Counted from the first letter of the stretch, positions 54,817 to 64,000 are shown. The stretch: DNA of 64,000 nt from Phycisphaerae bacterium (GCA_028279405.1 JANQNU010000060.1:62001-126000); one strand, 5' to 3'. Numbers and translations: made by a program. Notes: generated by a model not told the origin, from the sequence alone.

Positions 54817-56730
54817 ATGATTTGCAAACGAGCTCGTATTTATCGACAACTGGGGTGGGTGCTTGCGCTCTTTTTGCCAGCTTTGGCGCAAGGTCGCACA
54901 GTCTGGTACGTCGATCAGGATTCGGCGGGCGGCGACGGAAGTAGCTGGAGCCAAGCGTTTCCCTCGCTGCAGGATGCACTGACAAACACCGCGATTGCAC
55001 CCGACGATGAGATCTGGGTTGCCGACGGGAGCTATAGTCCCGGCCCGGGTGTCGGCGACTCATTTCACTTGGTGAACGGAGTGAGCGTTTTGGGGGGATT
55101 TTCAGGCACCGAGACCGCCCGAACCCAGCGCAATCCGGCGATGCACGTCACGGTCCTCGACGGAAACAACGTCAATCACCACATACTCCAAGCCGACAAC
55201 CTCAGCGAGGGAGCGACCGTTGACGGGTTCACAGTGACCCGCGGGCGCGCCCGCGGAACGTCCGGCGACGGCGGCGGATTGCGGAGCGAAGCCAGCAGAC
55301 TGGTCATCGCCAACTGCGTCTTCCGGGCCAACCATGCCGAGTTCGGCGGCGCGGCCATTATCCTGCGAAACAACGACACCGCGGACATCACAAACTGCGT
55401 CTTTTTCGATAACGAGCACCTGGGCGGTAACGGCGCCGCCGGCGGTCTCTACGTCGGTGCAGCGTGCGTCGCAACCGTTTCGAACTGCACGTTCAGCAAG
55501 AACACATCGAACCACAAGTACAGCGGCATCTTTGTTCATCCATTCGACGGCGATCTCAAACTGATCAACACCATCGTCTGGGACAACGGTGAGGAAGAAA
55601 TCAGCCTGCTGCAGGGAGCCCGCACCCGTGTACAGTTCAGTTGCGTCAAGGACGGCTTCGCAGGCACCGGCAACACCTCAAAGGCACCGGCGTTCGTCGA
55701 TCAGGATGCCGGCGACCTGCGGCTGCTGCCGGGTTCGCCGTGCATCGACGCCGGGGCCACCAGCGCTGTGCCGGCCGGAGTGACAAGGGACCTCGACTGG
55801 CGTCCGCGAGTTTGCGGCGATCCACCAGCGGTGGATATGGGCGCCTACGAGTTTCCGAGCAACTGCGCTAGCGAAGAGCGTTTCTGGGAGCCTGACGGTC
55901 CTGATGGCATTGCAAACACGAATGTGGGCAATGTTGGCGTGACAAGTACGCTCACGGTCGCCGACAAGGCTACATTTTCCGCCAACGTCGACATCGCTGA
56001 TTCGCTCGCGGTGGCCGGCGACACCGAGATCGCAGAAAACCTCAACATCCAAGGGGCGCTTTCAGTGGTCGGCGACAGCCAATTCTCCGGCAACGTCGGC
56101 GTCGGCGTCGCCGATCCGGAGTTCCGCGTCGATGTCGCCGGTCCACTTGGCATTCGTGGGGACGGTCTCGTCGGGGTCGCCGGCGTTTCCGAATCCCTCG
56201 TGGGTGTGTTCGGACAGGGGCCCGAAACGGGATTCGCCGGCCTCTTCCTCGGAAGACTGGCGGCGAGCCTGAAACTGTTCGTGATCGATCACCCGCTCGA
56301 CCCCGCCAACAAGTACCTCGTGCACGCGTGCGTCGAAAGCGACGAGATGAAGAACGTCTACGACGGTCTCGTCGTGCTCGATGGGAATGGCGAGGCTTGG
56401 GTCCAGGTGGATGACTGGTGTGAGGCGCTCAACCGCGATTTTCGTTACCAGCTCACGGCAATTGGTGGCGCCGCTCCGAGCCTGCATGTGGCTGACAAGC
56501 TGCAGGACGGCGCGTTTCGGATCGCCGGCGGCCCGTCCGGCCTCGAAGTTTCGTGGCAACTCACCGGTGTTCGAAAAGACCCCTGGGCCGAGGCGCATCC
56601 ACTTCACGTCGAGCCTGACAAGGACGTGCACGAGCGCGGCCGATACCTGCACCCCGCCCTTTGGGGAGCAACGGCGCAGTCGCGCTTGTTTCCCTTAGAC
56701 CCGGCGATCGAGCCACGTCGACGACGGTAG
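54817..56730 (+). CDS. Secreted beta-helix protein with a conserved C-terminal domain
   Basis: A 637-residue protein. A signal peptide (V-L-A-L-F-L-P-A-L-A-Q-G) starts at an ATG with GGAG nine bases upstream. Residues about 30-350 form a right-handed beta-helix of the choice-of-anchor Q type (W-Y-V-D-Q-D-S-A-G-G-D-G, S-P-C-I-D-A-G-A, V-D-M-G-A-Y-E-F). A tail-fibre-like run of S-A-N-V-D-I-A-D-S-L-A-V-A-G-D-type units follows. The last 130 residues carry I-D-H-P-L-D-P-A-N-K-Y-L, then E-A-L-N-R-D-F-R-Y-Q-L-T and V-S-W-Q-L-T-G-V-R-K-D, a conserved ending I know from fibre-like proteins of several phyla. Its role is not settled; self-assembly or processing is plausible. It lies between a sigma/kinase module and a second sigma-factor gene. 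Confidence 0.92.
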   Translation: MICKRARIYRQLGWVLALFLPALAQGRTVWYVDQDSAGGDGSSWSQAFPSLQDALTNTAIAPDDEIWVADGSYSPGPGVGDSFHLVNGVSVLGGFSGTETARTQRNPAMHVTVLDGNNVNHHILQADNLSEGATVDGFTVTRGRARGTSGDGGGLRSEASRLVIANCVFRANHAEFGGAAIILRNNDTADITNCVFFDNEHLGGNGAAGGLYVGAACVATVSNCTFSKNTSNHKYSGIFVHPFDGDLKLINTIVWDNGEEEISLLQGARTRVQFSCVKDGFAGTGNTSKAPAFVDQDAGDLRLLPGSPCIDAGATSAVPAGVTRDLDWRPRVCGDPPAVDMGAYEFPSNCASEERFWEPDGPDGIANTNVGNVGVTSTLTVADKATFSANVDIADSLAVAGDTEIAENLNIQGALSVVGDSQFSGNVGVGVADPEFRVDVAGPLGIRGDGLVGVAGVSESLVGVFGQGPETGFAGLFLGRLAASLKLFVIDHPLDPANKYLVHACVESDEMKNVYDGLVVLDGNGEAWVQVDDWCEALNRDFRYQLTAIGGAAPSLHVADKLQDGAFRIAGGPSGLEVSWQLTGVRKDPWAEAHPLHVEPDKDVHERGRYLHPALWGATAQSRLFPLDPAIEPRRRR

Positions 56731-56996
56731 CCTTCCGCACTCCCTCCCTCCGATGTGCGGTGCCGGCCGGTCGTGGCGCCAACGCATGGCGCCCGACCGC
56801 GTCGGCTTTGACGCGACGACGGTATCTCGCCGTCGGCCCAGCCCCGGACGCAACGGCACTACCTCGCAGGGCGCTCGGGGCCGCAAGCGCACGACCCTGA
56901 CGTACCCGCCCGAAACCCCTCCCGGAAACGGAGCTGAGTCGTTACAATCGAAAGGATCCGGGGACTCGCCATCAGGTGAGAAGAGCGAGGAATCAG

Positions 56997-57665
56997 ATGA
57001 CCGAACGGCAGGCCGAAGCAGATCGGTGGCGTGCTGAGGTAACCGAAGCGCTCTGCCGTAACCGTGCGCGCCTACTGAACGTGCTCAAGGGTGATATCCC
57101 CGCCCGACTGCGAAGCACGCTGGCCGTTGCCGACGTTTTTCAGGAGCTTGCCGTTCGGGCTTACAACACGCCGCCGGATTCAGTCCGCAATTGGGACCAC
57201 TGGCTATTCCGGGCGGCGCGGTCGGTACTCCTTAATCAGGTCCGCGACTGGACGCGCCTCAAGCGTGGCGGTGGCTTTTCCCACGTCGAGCATCATGGGA
57301 CGTCGTGCATCGAGTTGCTGGAAGAGTTGCAGTTGGACACGCAGACGCCGAGCCGCGTGCTGAAGGATCATGAGGTGGCCGACGCGGTTTCGATGGCCAT
57401 CGCCAGCCTTCCCGATGAGTTGCGCACGGTGCTTTCGCTCTCGCGCTTCGAGGGGCTCTCGTACCGTGAGATCGCAGAGCGGACTGGGCAGACGGAGGCG
57501 AACGTTGCGCGTCTCGCCGTGCGGGGTCTGAACGAGCTGCGCATGCGGTTGAAGGACGTAGCACTTTCGCTGAGTTCGGTTCACACGCTTGAGGTGCAGG
57601 ACCCCGACGCCGACACCGACAACGACGGGCGCGCGACCCGAGGCCCGGACGCTTCGTCATCGTGA
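56997..57665 (+). CDS. Orphan ECF-type sigma factor
   Basis: A 222-residue sigma factor. Region 2 includes V-A-D-V-F-Q-E-L-A-V-R-A-Y; region 4 has Y-R-E-I-A-E-R-T-G-Q-T-E-A-N-V. It belongs to the same subgroup as the factor at 35660-36259, sharing T-E-A-L-C/A-R-N and N-E-L-R-M/I-R-L, and has no HTLQPTALVHE motif. GAGG precedes the ATG at seven bases. The C-terminal 25 residues are acidic and then Ser-rich. Neither kinase nor anti-sigma gene adjoins. It follows the beta-helix gene by 266 bases on the same strand and ends five bases from the convergent leuB. Confidence 0.92.
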   Translation: MTERQAEADRWRAEVTEALCRNRARLLNVLKGDIPARLRSTLAVADVFQELAVRAYNTPPDSVRNWDHWLFRAARSVLLNQVRDWTRLKRGGGFSHVEHHGTSCIELLEELQLDTQTPSRVLKDHEVADAVSMAIASLPDELRTVLSLSRFEGLSYREIAERTGQTEANVARLAVRGLNELRMRLKDVALSLSSVHTLEVQDPDADTDNDGRATRGPDASSS

Positions 57666-57670
57666 CACCA

Positions 57671-58813
57671 TCAGGTCGCCGGATGCAGGGCAACGCCATC
57701 GTCGCTCGGTCGGTCAACGGAAGCGTCTCCCAGGATCGCTTCGGCAACGAATCGGCCGGCCGCTTCGGTCGAGGCTGGGGGCGTCGACGAGGCGGACGCG
57801 TTAGATCGCGGGCTGCTGCAAAGGTCGGCGGTCAGCACACCGGATTGCAGCGCGTGCTCTACCGCGGTGGCGACTGCCTGGGCCTCCGCGGGCAACTGTA
57901 GCGACGTTTCGAGCATCATGGCCGCGGAGAGGATCGCACCGTACGGATTCGCGACGCCACGACCGGCCAGGTTCGGCGCCGACCCGTGTATCGGCTCGTA
58001 GAGCCCGACTCCCGCCTCGCCGATCGAAGCAGACGGCAGCATTCCCATCGAACCGGTCAGTACGGAGGCCTCGTCCGACAGAATGTCGCCAAACATGTTC
58101 TCGGTAACCACGACATCAAAGCGACTCGGTTCCTGGATGAGGTACATGGCCGCCGCGTCCACCAGCAGGTGTTCCACGCAGATGTTCGGAAACTCGCGGG
58201 TTACGATGTCATCGACGACCGCGCGCCACAGGCGGGAGGTCGCCAGTACGTTCGCCTTGTCGACCGAGGTCAGCCGACCCTTCCGCGATGCCGCCAGTCG
58301 ACAGGCCAGCCGAACGACACGTTCGACTTCGTGGGCTGTGTATGAACATCGGTCGCTCGCCTGCGCGCGACCCTCCGTACGTTCTCCAAAGTAGATGCCG
58401 CCGGTCAGCTCGCGCACCAGCAACAGATCGCACCCGCGCAGCCGCTCGGCACGGATCGGCGAACGGTCTACCAGCGGCGCGTGCGTTCGGACCGGACGAA
58501 GATTGCCGTAGAGCGCGAGCGTCTTTCGTAGCCGTAGCAGGCCTTGCTCGGGGCGCAAGTGTTGCGCCAAACGGTCCCATCGCGGTCCGCCTACGGCTCC
58601 GAGCAGGATCGCATCCGCTCGACGACAGGTTTCGAGCGTTTCCGTCGGCAACGGGTTGCCGACGGCGTCGATGGCGGCGCCGCCGATTTTCGCGTTCAGG
58701 TATACGAACGAATGGTTGAAACGCGCCGCGACTGCATCGAGAACGCGAACCGCCTCCGTCGTCACCTCCGGTCCGATGCCGTCGCCGGCCAGGATCGCGA
58801 TTATCGCCTGCAT
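57671..58813 (-). CDS. leuB: 3-isopropylmalate dehydrogenase
   Basis: LeuB oxidises and decarboxylates 3-isopropylmalate to 2-oxoisocaproate with NAD, the third step to leucine. Seen: G-D-G-I-G-P-E-V-T near the N terminus, R-L-R-K-T-L-A-L-Y-G-N-L-R-P, V-D-K-A-N-V-L-A-T-S, D-V-V-V-T-E-N-M-F-G-D-I-L-S-D-E and Y-E-P-I-H-G-S-A-P, all diagnostic of the family. At 380 residues it is slightly long; the extra length is an Ala/Ser/Pro-rich stretch near the end (S-S-P-R-S-N-A-S-A-S-S-T-P-P-A). The start overlaps the end of leuD by 13 nt, and AGGAG precedes it. Last in the operon. Confidence 0.97.
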   Translation of the reverse strand: MQAIIAILAGDGIGPEVTTEAVRVLDAVAARFNHSFVYLNAKIGGAAIDAVGNPLPTETLETCRRADAILLGAVGGPRWDRLAQHLRPEQGLLRLRKTLALYGNLRPVRTHAPLVDRSPIRAERLRGCDLLLVRELTGGIYFGERTEGRAQASDRCSYTAHEVERVVRLACRLAASRKGRLTSVDKANVLATSRLWRAVVDDIVTREFPNICVEHLLVDAAAMYLIQEPSRFDVVVTENMFGDILSDEASVLTGSMGMLPSASIGEAGVGLYEPIHGSAPNLAGRGVANPYGAILSAAMMLETSLQLPAEAQAVATAVEHALQSGVLTADLCSSPRSNASASSTPPASTEAAGRFVAEAILGDASVDRPSDDGVALHPAT

Positions 58814-59379
58814 GGGATCGACTCCTCGTACTCTGTGATCTCTTTCGTAAAACGCAACAGCCAACCCAACGGATCGGTGCTGGCAATCAGGCACCGTCGA
58901 CCGAAGGGTTCGATTGAGAAGGCAAACGAGTGCGCCGCACAATGCACCTCCTGCCGCTCGAGATCGATCGAAACCAGGACATGCGGCGTGTGTTCGAGTA
59001 GACCACAAAGCCGCGCATGGTCCGCGCCATCGAGCTCGACCGGCGCGATTCCGTTGTTCAGGGCGTTGGATTTGAAGATGTCCGCGATTCCCGTGCTGAT
59101 TACCGCCGAGACTCCGGCGTCCCGAAGTGCCCAGACGGCGTGTTCCCGCGATGAGCCGCAGCCGAAGTTGCTTCCCGCCACGATGATCGCGGTGTCGGTG
59201 CCGTGCGCCAGCGGAGAACCCGCGTGCGGCGATCCATCCCGACGTAAACGCCAGTCGGCGAACAGGTGCCGGCCGAGCCCGCTCCGCGTCACCGTGGTGA
59301 GAAACCGGGCGGGAATGATCTGATCGGTATCAATGTTGGACTGGCGCAACAGCAGTGCCCGCGATCGGATCGTGCTCAT
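58801..59379 (-). CDS. leuD: 3-isopropylmalate dehydratase small subunit
   Basis: LeuD is the small subunit of isopropylmalate isomerase, giving the swivelling domain. The 192 residues contain [27 protein letters not shown] and F-K-S-N-A-L-N-N-G, which are the family's hallmark. The start lies in an ATGA overlap with the stop of leuC, as expected for subunits made in equal amounts. Seventy-five extra upstream codons overlap leuC and are not used. It ends 13 nt inside leuB. Confidence 0.97.
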   Translation of the reverse strand: MSTIRSRALLLRQSNIDTDQIIPARFLTTVTRSGLGRHLFADWRLRRDGSPHAGSPLAHGTDTAIIVAGSNFGCGSSREHAVWALRDAGVSAVISTGIADIFKSNALNNGIAPVELDGADHARLCGLLEHTPHVLVSIDLERQEVHCAAHSFAFSIEPFGRRCLIASTDPLGWLLRFTKEITEYEESIPCRR

Positions 59380-60806
59380 GCCAACGTCTCCTCTATTTGC
59401 GGTTCGCGATCGAGGTTGCGCGGGTCGACGATGCGCCCGGCGATCGCGGCGGCGGCGGCCGTTGCGGGACTTGCGAGAATCGTACGCGCGCCGGCCCCCT
59501 GGCGCCCTTCGAAGTTGCGGTTGCTGGTGCTGACCACATACTCGCCGGCTGCGGCGCGGTCGCCGTTCATCGCGATGCACATCGAGCAGCTCGGCGCCCC
59601 CCAAGTTGCGCCTGCATCGATGAACACGCGGTGCAACTCTTCCGCCTCAGCCTGCGCTCGAACTACCTGCGAGCCCGGAACGACCAGGAGCTGGACTCCG
59701 GCGGCGACGCGCCTGCCGCCCAGGAGCGCGGCTGCAATTCTCAGATCACTGAGGCGGGCGTTCGTGCAGCTGCCGATGAACACCCGATCGATCGCGTAGT
59801 CGGCGATCGCGCGGCCCGGCTCGAATCCCATGTACTCCAGGGCCCGCACGTCTTGCGCTCCATTGTCCGGTACCGGAATCGTGCCGTTGACGGGCATCAC
59901 CATGTCGGGCCGCGTGCCCCACGTAATCATTGGCTCCAGTCGCGACGCATCGACATGCACCGTGCGATCAAACACCGCGCCGGGATCCGTGGCGAGCGCC
60001 TGCCAGCGCCGGACCGCTGCTTTCCAGGCATCGTCGCGCGGCGCATGCTCGCGGCCGTGAAGATATGCGAACGTTTTCTCATCCGGAGCGACCAGCCCGG
60101 CCCGCGCGCCAGCCTCGATCGACATGTTACAGATCGTCATGCGTTGCTCCATTGACAGCGATCGAATCGCGGCACCGCGGTATTCGATGACATGCCCGGT
60201 GCCCCCGTGCGCGCCGATCTCGCCGATCGCGGCCAGCGTCAGGTCCTTGGCGGTGACGCCGCTGTTGAGCCGGCCGTGGACTTCGACCGCCATCGTCTTT
60301 GGACGACGCTGCAGGAGGCACTGCGTCGCGAGTACGTGCCCGACCTCGCTGCTTCCAATCCCGAAAGCGAGGCTGCCGAACGCGCCATGCGTGCTCGTGT
60401 GGCTATCTCCGCACACGATCGTCATACCCGGCTGGGTCAGTCCGCGCTCGGGGCCGACCACGTGAACGATGCCGCGATGTTCATGGTCGAGACCGAACAG
60501 CGGTATGCCGAACTCCGCGCAGTTTCGCCGCAGGCTCTCGAGTTGTTGCTGCGCGTCGGGCTCGATCAGCGGCAGTTCGCCATTTGGCACGGAGCGCGTC
60601 GGCGTCACATGGTCCATTGTTGCCAGCGTCTGATTCGGTCGGCGCACGCGCAGGCCGCGTGCCCGTAGCATGTCGAACGCCTGCGGCGACGTCACTTCGT
60701 GGATCAGGTGCAGATCGACATAGAGCACGGCGGGCGTATCCGCCGTCTCCGGAACGACGACATGCTGATCCCAGAGTTTCTCGACGAGAGTCTTGGGTCT
60801 ATTCAT
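59376..60806 (-). CDS. leuC: 3-isopropylmalate dehydratase large subunit
   Basis: LeuC is the iron-sulfur catalytic subunit that isomerises 2- to 3-isopropylmalate. In 476 residues it shows [13 protein letters not shown] and, for the 4Fe-4S cluster, the cysteines of F-I-G-S-C-T-N-A-R and S-C-S-M-C-I-A-M-N. Length is normal for the bacterial form. GAGGTG lies before the ATG, which is 22 bases after leuA, so the operon is tight. Confidence 0.97.
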   Translation of the reverse strand: MNRPKTLVEKLWDQHVVVPETADTPAVLYVDLHLIHEVTSPQAFDMLRARGLRVRRPNQTLATMDHVTPTRSVPNGELPLIEPDAQQQLESLRRNCAEFGIPLFGLDHEHRGIVHVVGPERGLTQPGMTIVCGDSHTSTHGAFGSLAFGIGSSEVGHVLATQCLLQRRPKTMAVEVHGRLNSGVTAKDLTLAAIGEIGAHGGTGHVIEYRGAAIRSLSMEQRMTICNMSIEAGARAGLVAPDEKTFAYLHGREHAPRDDAWKAAVRRWQALATDPGAVFDRTVHVDASRLEPMITWGTRPDMVMPVNGTIPVPDNGAQDVRALEYMGFEPGRAIADYAIDRVFIGSCTNARLSDLRIAAALLGGRRVAAGVQLLVVPGSQVVRAQAEAEELHRVFIDAGATWGAPSCSMCIAMNGDRAAAGEYVVSTSNRNFEGRQGAGARTILASPATAAAAAIAGRIVDPRNLDREPQIEETLA

Positions 60807-60827
60807 GGTGGCACCTCGCATTCGGAC

Positions 60828-62414
60828 CTAGGAGGTGCCGCTGAGTGCGGCTTCCGGGGTCAGCACGTTCAGGCGCAGCAGCCGGTTGACAACATCGAGA
60901 ATCGCCAGCGCGCTGGCCTCCACGGTGTCCGTACTGATGCCGCGGCCCCGATAGGGCTCGCTATCGAACGCGATCTCGACAATTACCTCGCTCTGCGCGT
61001 CTTCTCCGATCGTCACGCTACGGACCTTATAGTCTCGCACCTGTAGCGCGAGACCCGTGGCGCGCGCGATCGCCTTGAACACCGCGTCGATCGGACCATC
61101 TCCACAGGCTGCTTCACGTACCACCGTGTCGGCGTCGCATTCCGCGATTTCGATCGTGGCCGTCGCAATCGCCTGAGTGCCTGCGACTGTGTGCAGCGAG
61201 CACAGTCGCCAGCCGGACGCCGCGGCATCGTTGTTGCCAAGCACCAGCGCCTCGATGTCGGCGTCGTAGATCTCTTTCTTGCGGTCGGCAAGCTCCTTGA
61301 AACGGGCGGCAACCAGATCGAGTTGTGCATCCGTGACCTCGAAGCCCAGCCGTTCGATGTGCGCCCGCAGCGCGTGTCGGCCGCTATGCTTGCCGAGCAC
61401 CAATGCGCTATGTCGAAAACCGACATCTTCGGCCCGCATGATCTCGTAGGTGGCGCGGTTCTGCAGCACGCCATGCTGATGAATGCCCGCCTCGTGGGCG
61501 AAGGCGTTCTCTCCGACGACCGCCTTATTACGCTGGACGTGTGAGCCTGTTATGGCACACACCAAGCGGCTCGTCGGGTAGAGCCGCGTCGTGTCGACAT
61601 CCACCCATACGGGCAGCCGATCACGGCGCGTCCGAACGGCCATTACGACCTCCTCGAGCGCGCAGTTGCCCGCCCGTTCGCCAATCCCATTGATGGTGCA
61701 TTCGATCTGTCGGGCGCCGGCCTGGACGGCGGCAAGGCTGTTCGCGACGGCCAGTCCGAGATCGTTGTGGCAATGCACGGACAGTACGACCCGCTCCATG
61801 CCGCGCACCGAGCGTCGCAGGTGCGCGATGAGTGTACGAAACTCGTCCGGCGTCGCGTATCCCACCGTGTCTGGGATATTGATCGTCGTCGCGCCGGCTG
61901 CGATAGCGGTTTCGACGACCTCCGCGAGAAAATCCGGCTCCGTGCGGGCGGCATCCTCCGGGGAGAACTCGACGTCGTCGCAAAGCTCGCGCGCCTGTGC
62001 GACACCTGCGCGTGCATGCCGTACGATCTCGTGCTTCCCCATGTGCAGCTTGGCCTGTCGATGGATCGCACTGGTGGCCAGGAAAACATGCAAACGCGGG
62101 CGCGCAGACGGCCGGACTGCCTCCCAGGCCCGGTCGATATCCTCGGGAATGCAGCGCGCCAGAACACAAATGACCGGTCCGTCGATGTCGGTCGCGATCT
62201 GCCGTACCGATTCGAAGTCCCCGGGGGACGCGATCGGAAAACCGGCCTCGATAACGTCCACACCCAGACGAGCTAGTGCCCGTGCCACCTGCAGCTTCTC
62301 GGCGACGTTCATGCTGCAGCCCGGCGATTGCTCGCCGTCGCGCAGCGTGGTGTCAAAGATGATCAGCTTCTGAGTGGTACGACGCGACTCGTCACGAACG
62401 GGTGCGGATGACAT
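60828..62414 (-). CDS. leuA: 2-isopropylmalate synthase
   Basis: LeuA condenses acetyl-CoA with 2-oxoisovalerate, the committed step to leucine. The 528 residues begin the barrel with I-F-D-T-T-L-R-D-G-E-Q-S-P-G and have S-V-H-C-H-N-D-L-G-L-A-V-A-N for metal binding and G-I-G-E-R-A-G-N. The C-terminal regulatory domain (about 400-520) is present and probably gives leucine feedback. The second ATG was chosen because AGGAAGGA lies nine bases before it; an ATG three codons upstream is possible. It is 22 bases after ilvA. Citramalate synthase was considered, but the match to isopropylmalate synthase is better. Confidence 0.96.
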   Translation of the reverse strand: MSSAPVRDESRRTTQKLIIFDTTLRDGEQSPGCSMNVAEKLQVARALARLGVDVIEAGFPIASPGDFESVRQIATDIDGPVICVLARCIPEDIDRAWEAVRPSARPRLHVFLATSAIHRQAKLHMGKHEIVRHARAGVAQARELCDDVEFSPEDAARTEPDFLAEVVETAIAAGATTINIPDTVGYATPDEFRTLIAHLRRSVRGMERVVLSVHCHNDLGLAVANSLAAVQAGARQIECTINGIGERAGNCALEEVVMAVRTRRDRLPVWVDVDTTRLYPTSRLVCAITGSHVQRNKAVVGENAFAHEAGIHQHGVLQNRATYEIMRAEDVGFRHSALVLGKHSGRHALRAHIERLGFEVTDAQLDLVAARFKELADRKKEIYDADIEALVLGNNDAAASGWRLCSLHTVAGTQAIATATIEIAECDADTVVREAACGDGPIDAVFKAIARATGLALQVRDYKVRSVTIGEDAQSEVIVEIAFDSEPYRGRGISTDTVEASALAILDVVNRLLRLNVLTPEAALSGTS

Positions 62415-62436
62415 TGGACACATTCCTTCCTTTCTT

Positions 62437-63999
62437 CTAGGAGGCAACACTGGAACTCGATGGACCACGGTCGCGCGAACGATCGGAGCCCGGAACGCTG
62501 CGGTGCCGCATGGGATACCCGCGCGCTCCTTTGAGACAAGACTGGTCGCTGTTGGTCAACGCGGCGATCTGTACCGCAAGGTCTGCTGAGCGTTGTCGCA
62601 GCAGCGCAGCCCCGTCGGCATGGAGAAACTCGAGGCCGATCAACGCGCGCCCCGAGAGTTCGCCGGATGACTGAAAATTGAAGTAACAAATCGTCGCGAC
62701 GTCGCTGATCCGGCGCATGAACTCATGGAGCGCGCCAGGACGATCCGGAAAATCGATCGTGACGAACAGTGGCCTGCCGCACAGCTCTTCGCGAAATGGA
62801 ATCATGCGGAAGTCGACTGTCTGCGACCCCGTTACGTCGGCGGCACCGCCCGGGAGCGATGCGAGACCCGCACCGAATGCGGGTGCCTCAGCCCTGTCAA
62901 CTTCGAATCCGATGACGGGCCAGGCCCGATCCTGGTCGACCTTGCCGTACTGGAAATCGATGATGTTCGCGGTGTCATCGAGGACGTCCAGCGCGTCTGC
63001 CAGGGAGCCTGCACGCTCGGCGATCTCCAAACGGTAGTATCGCCGGGTTCGACCCCCGATGCCGGCCCGGCGCGCGATCCGTCCGAGCGTTGTGAAGTCC
63101 ATGTTGGCACCGGTGACGATCGTCGCAGGTCGCGTCCCGGGATGTTCCCTGAGACCGCGCAGGGCGCCGGCGACGCCGATCGCGCCCGAGGGCTCAGGAA
63201 TGAGTCGGCGCTGTTCCCACAAGAGCTGAATGGCGTTGCACACCTCGTCTTCGCGAACGACCATTGTGTCGTCGAGCAGCGTGCGGCAGAGCGCGAAGGT
63301 GTGCACGCCGGGCATCCGGACCGCGGTGCCGTCGCAGAACCCACTGACGTCCGCAAGCCGGACCCGCCGGTCAGCCTGCAACGATCGCGTCATGCTGTCC
63401 TGACCCTCCACCTCCACGCCGATCAGTCGGATGCCGGGCGCACGGTCCTTGAGCACGCTCGCGACACCGGCCGCTAAGCCGCCGCCGCCCACTGGCATAT
63501 AGACCGTGTCGATGTCGGCGCTTGCTCGATGCAACTCGATTCCGATCGTCGCCTGGCCCGCGATGATTTGCGGATGGTCGTAGGGTTCGACGAGCGGCAC
63601 GCGCTGCGCGCGGCTGAAGTTCACAGCGGCCTCGGTCGTATCGTGAAAATGATCGCCGTCGAACACGATTTCCACGCAGTCGCCGCCAAAATCCGACACC
63701 TGTCGACGTTTGACGCGCGGCGTTGAGTGCGGCATGAAAATCGTCGCGTGCATGTTCAGCCGACAAGCGGCCAGCGCAACCCCCTGCGCGTGATTGCCCG
63801 CAGACGCGGCCACGATCCGCGCGATACCGCGCTCACGCAGCTTGCTGATGCGAAAGTACGCCCCACGCCACTTGTACGAACGGATTAGCGAGAGATCCTC
63901 CCGCTTAATCAGAATCGTGCCGCAGTCGGATTCGACGCGCTCTATCGGCGTGACCGGGAACAATCCATCGAGGCAACAGACGGCCTCCGCGACCAAGGG
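62437..63999 (-). CDS. ilvA: Threonine dehydratase, biosynthetic, 5' end beyond the window
   Basis: IlvA is a PLP enzyme that makes 2-oxobutanoate for isoleucine. Seen: the lysine motif S-Y-K-W-R-G-A-Y-F, S-A-G-N-H-A-Q-G-V-A-L-A for phosphate, the glycine loop V-G-G-G-G-L-A-A-G-V and an ACT-like C-terminal domain (about 330-500) for allosteric control. The frame is open to the right edge, so a few N-terminal residues are missing; a TTG at 63996 is the first start inside. A basic, Ser-rich tail of about 30 residues after the ACT part is unusual. First gene of the ilvA-leuA-leuC-leuD-leuB unit as far as can be seen. Confidence 0.95.
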   Translation of the reverse strand, partial: PLVAEAVCCLDGLFPVTPIERVESDCGTILIKREDLSLIRSYKWRGAYFRISKLRERGIARIVAASAGNHAQGVALAACRLNMHATIFMPHSTPRVKRRQVSDFGGDCVEIVFDGDHFHDTTEAAVNFSRAQRVPLVEPYDHPQIIAGQATIGIELHRASADIDTVYMPVGGGGLAAGVASVLKDRAPGIRLIGVEVEGQDSMTRSLQADRRVRLADVSGFCDGTAVRMPGVHTFALCRTLLDDTMVVREDEVCNAIQLLWEQRRLIPEPSGAIGVAGALRGLREHPGTRPATIVTGANMDFTTLGRIARRAGIGGRTRRYYRLEIAERAGSLADALDVLDDTANIIDFQYGKVDQDRAWPVIGFEVDRAEAPAFGAGLASLPGGAADVTGSQTVDFRMIPFREELCGRPLFVTIDFPDRPGALHEFMRRISDVATICYFNFQSSGELSGRALIGLEFLHADGAALLRQRSADLAVQIAALTNSDQSCLKGARGYPMRHRSVPGSDRSRDRGPSSSSVAS

Positions 64000-64000
64000 T

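Noticed and set aside
1-64000. tRNA, rRNA, CRISPR and insertion sequences
   Set aside because: I scanned by eye for the T-loop motif GGTTCGANTCC, ribosomal landmarks, regular spaced repeats and transposase motifs, and saw none. A covariance-model or HMM search could still reveal a diverged RNA.

Overview
The window reads as a GC-rich chromosome segment from a planctomycete, most likely a Phycisphaerae-like lineage. The inference rests on several features seen together: ECF sigma factors of the planctomycete HTLQPTALVHE type encoded next to large Ser/Thr kinases, a PEP-CTERM protein, secreted proteins with a dockerin-like GDANCDGEINVADIN tail, very large beta-rich surface proteins, and an enhancer-binding regulator with a perfect sigma-54 promoter. 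No rRNA, tRNA, CRISPR array, insertion sequence or phage gene was seen. Both window edges cut through genes.

Layout. 1-17 kb: three sigma-factor/kinase modules (1988-4497, 9026-12757, 12965-16892). The kinases are membrane-anchored and end in ankyrin repeats (the first) or TPR arrays (the other two). They lie among secreted proteins: an LpoB/CsgG-like protein cut by the left edge and a TIGR03790-family giant. 17-24 kb: a secreted tail-fibre-like protein and a 1546-aa lipoprotein. Each is preceded by a copy of the same 82-nt element. The lipoprotein carries a segment resembling the pore-forming part of anthrax protective antigen. 24.5-32 kb: a HEAT-repeat protein, then a sigma-54 activator divergent from a four-gene operon (AhpD-like, DUF1348, an exported isochorismatase plus alpha/beta-hydrolase fusion, and a PNPOx-like protein). 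32-45 kb: a TPR protein, a LamG/dockerin protein, an SDR, an orphan ECF sigma factor, a 1.4-kb gene-poor stretch, a PEP-CTERM protein, three G8-like secreted proteins, a small basic-tailed membrane protein and an LVIVD beta-propeller. 46-51 kb: an AsmA-like/histidine-kinase operon and two lipoproteins (OmpA-like and TPR). 51.5-57.7 kb: a fourth sigma/kinase module, a beta-helix protein with a conserved C-terminal domain, and a second orphan sigma factor. 57.7-64 kb: a tightly coupled ilvA-leuA-leuC-leuD-leuB operon on the minus strand.

How the parts may work together. Kinases with a cytoplasmic N-terminal catalytic domain and a distal repeat domain are coupled to their sigma factors by ATGA or 14-nt overlaps, and most modules sit beside a large secreted repeat protein. 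I infer that these are local signalling-to-surface circuits. The sigma-54 cluster looks like a self-contained inducible stress or detoxification unit with its own regulator, operator repeats and promoter. The leucine operon is ordinary metabolism. Start sites were chosen from Shine-Dalgarno spacing, overlap and signal-peptide position. Functions are read from motifs, not from database searches.
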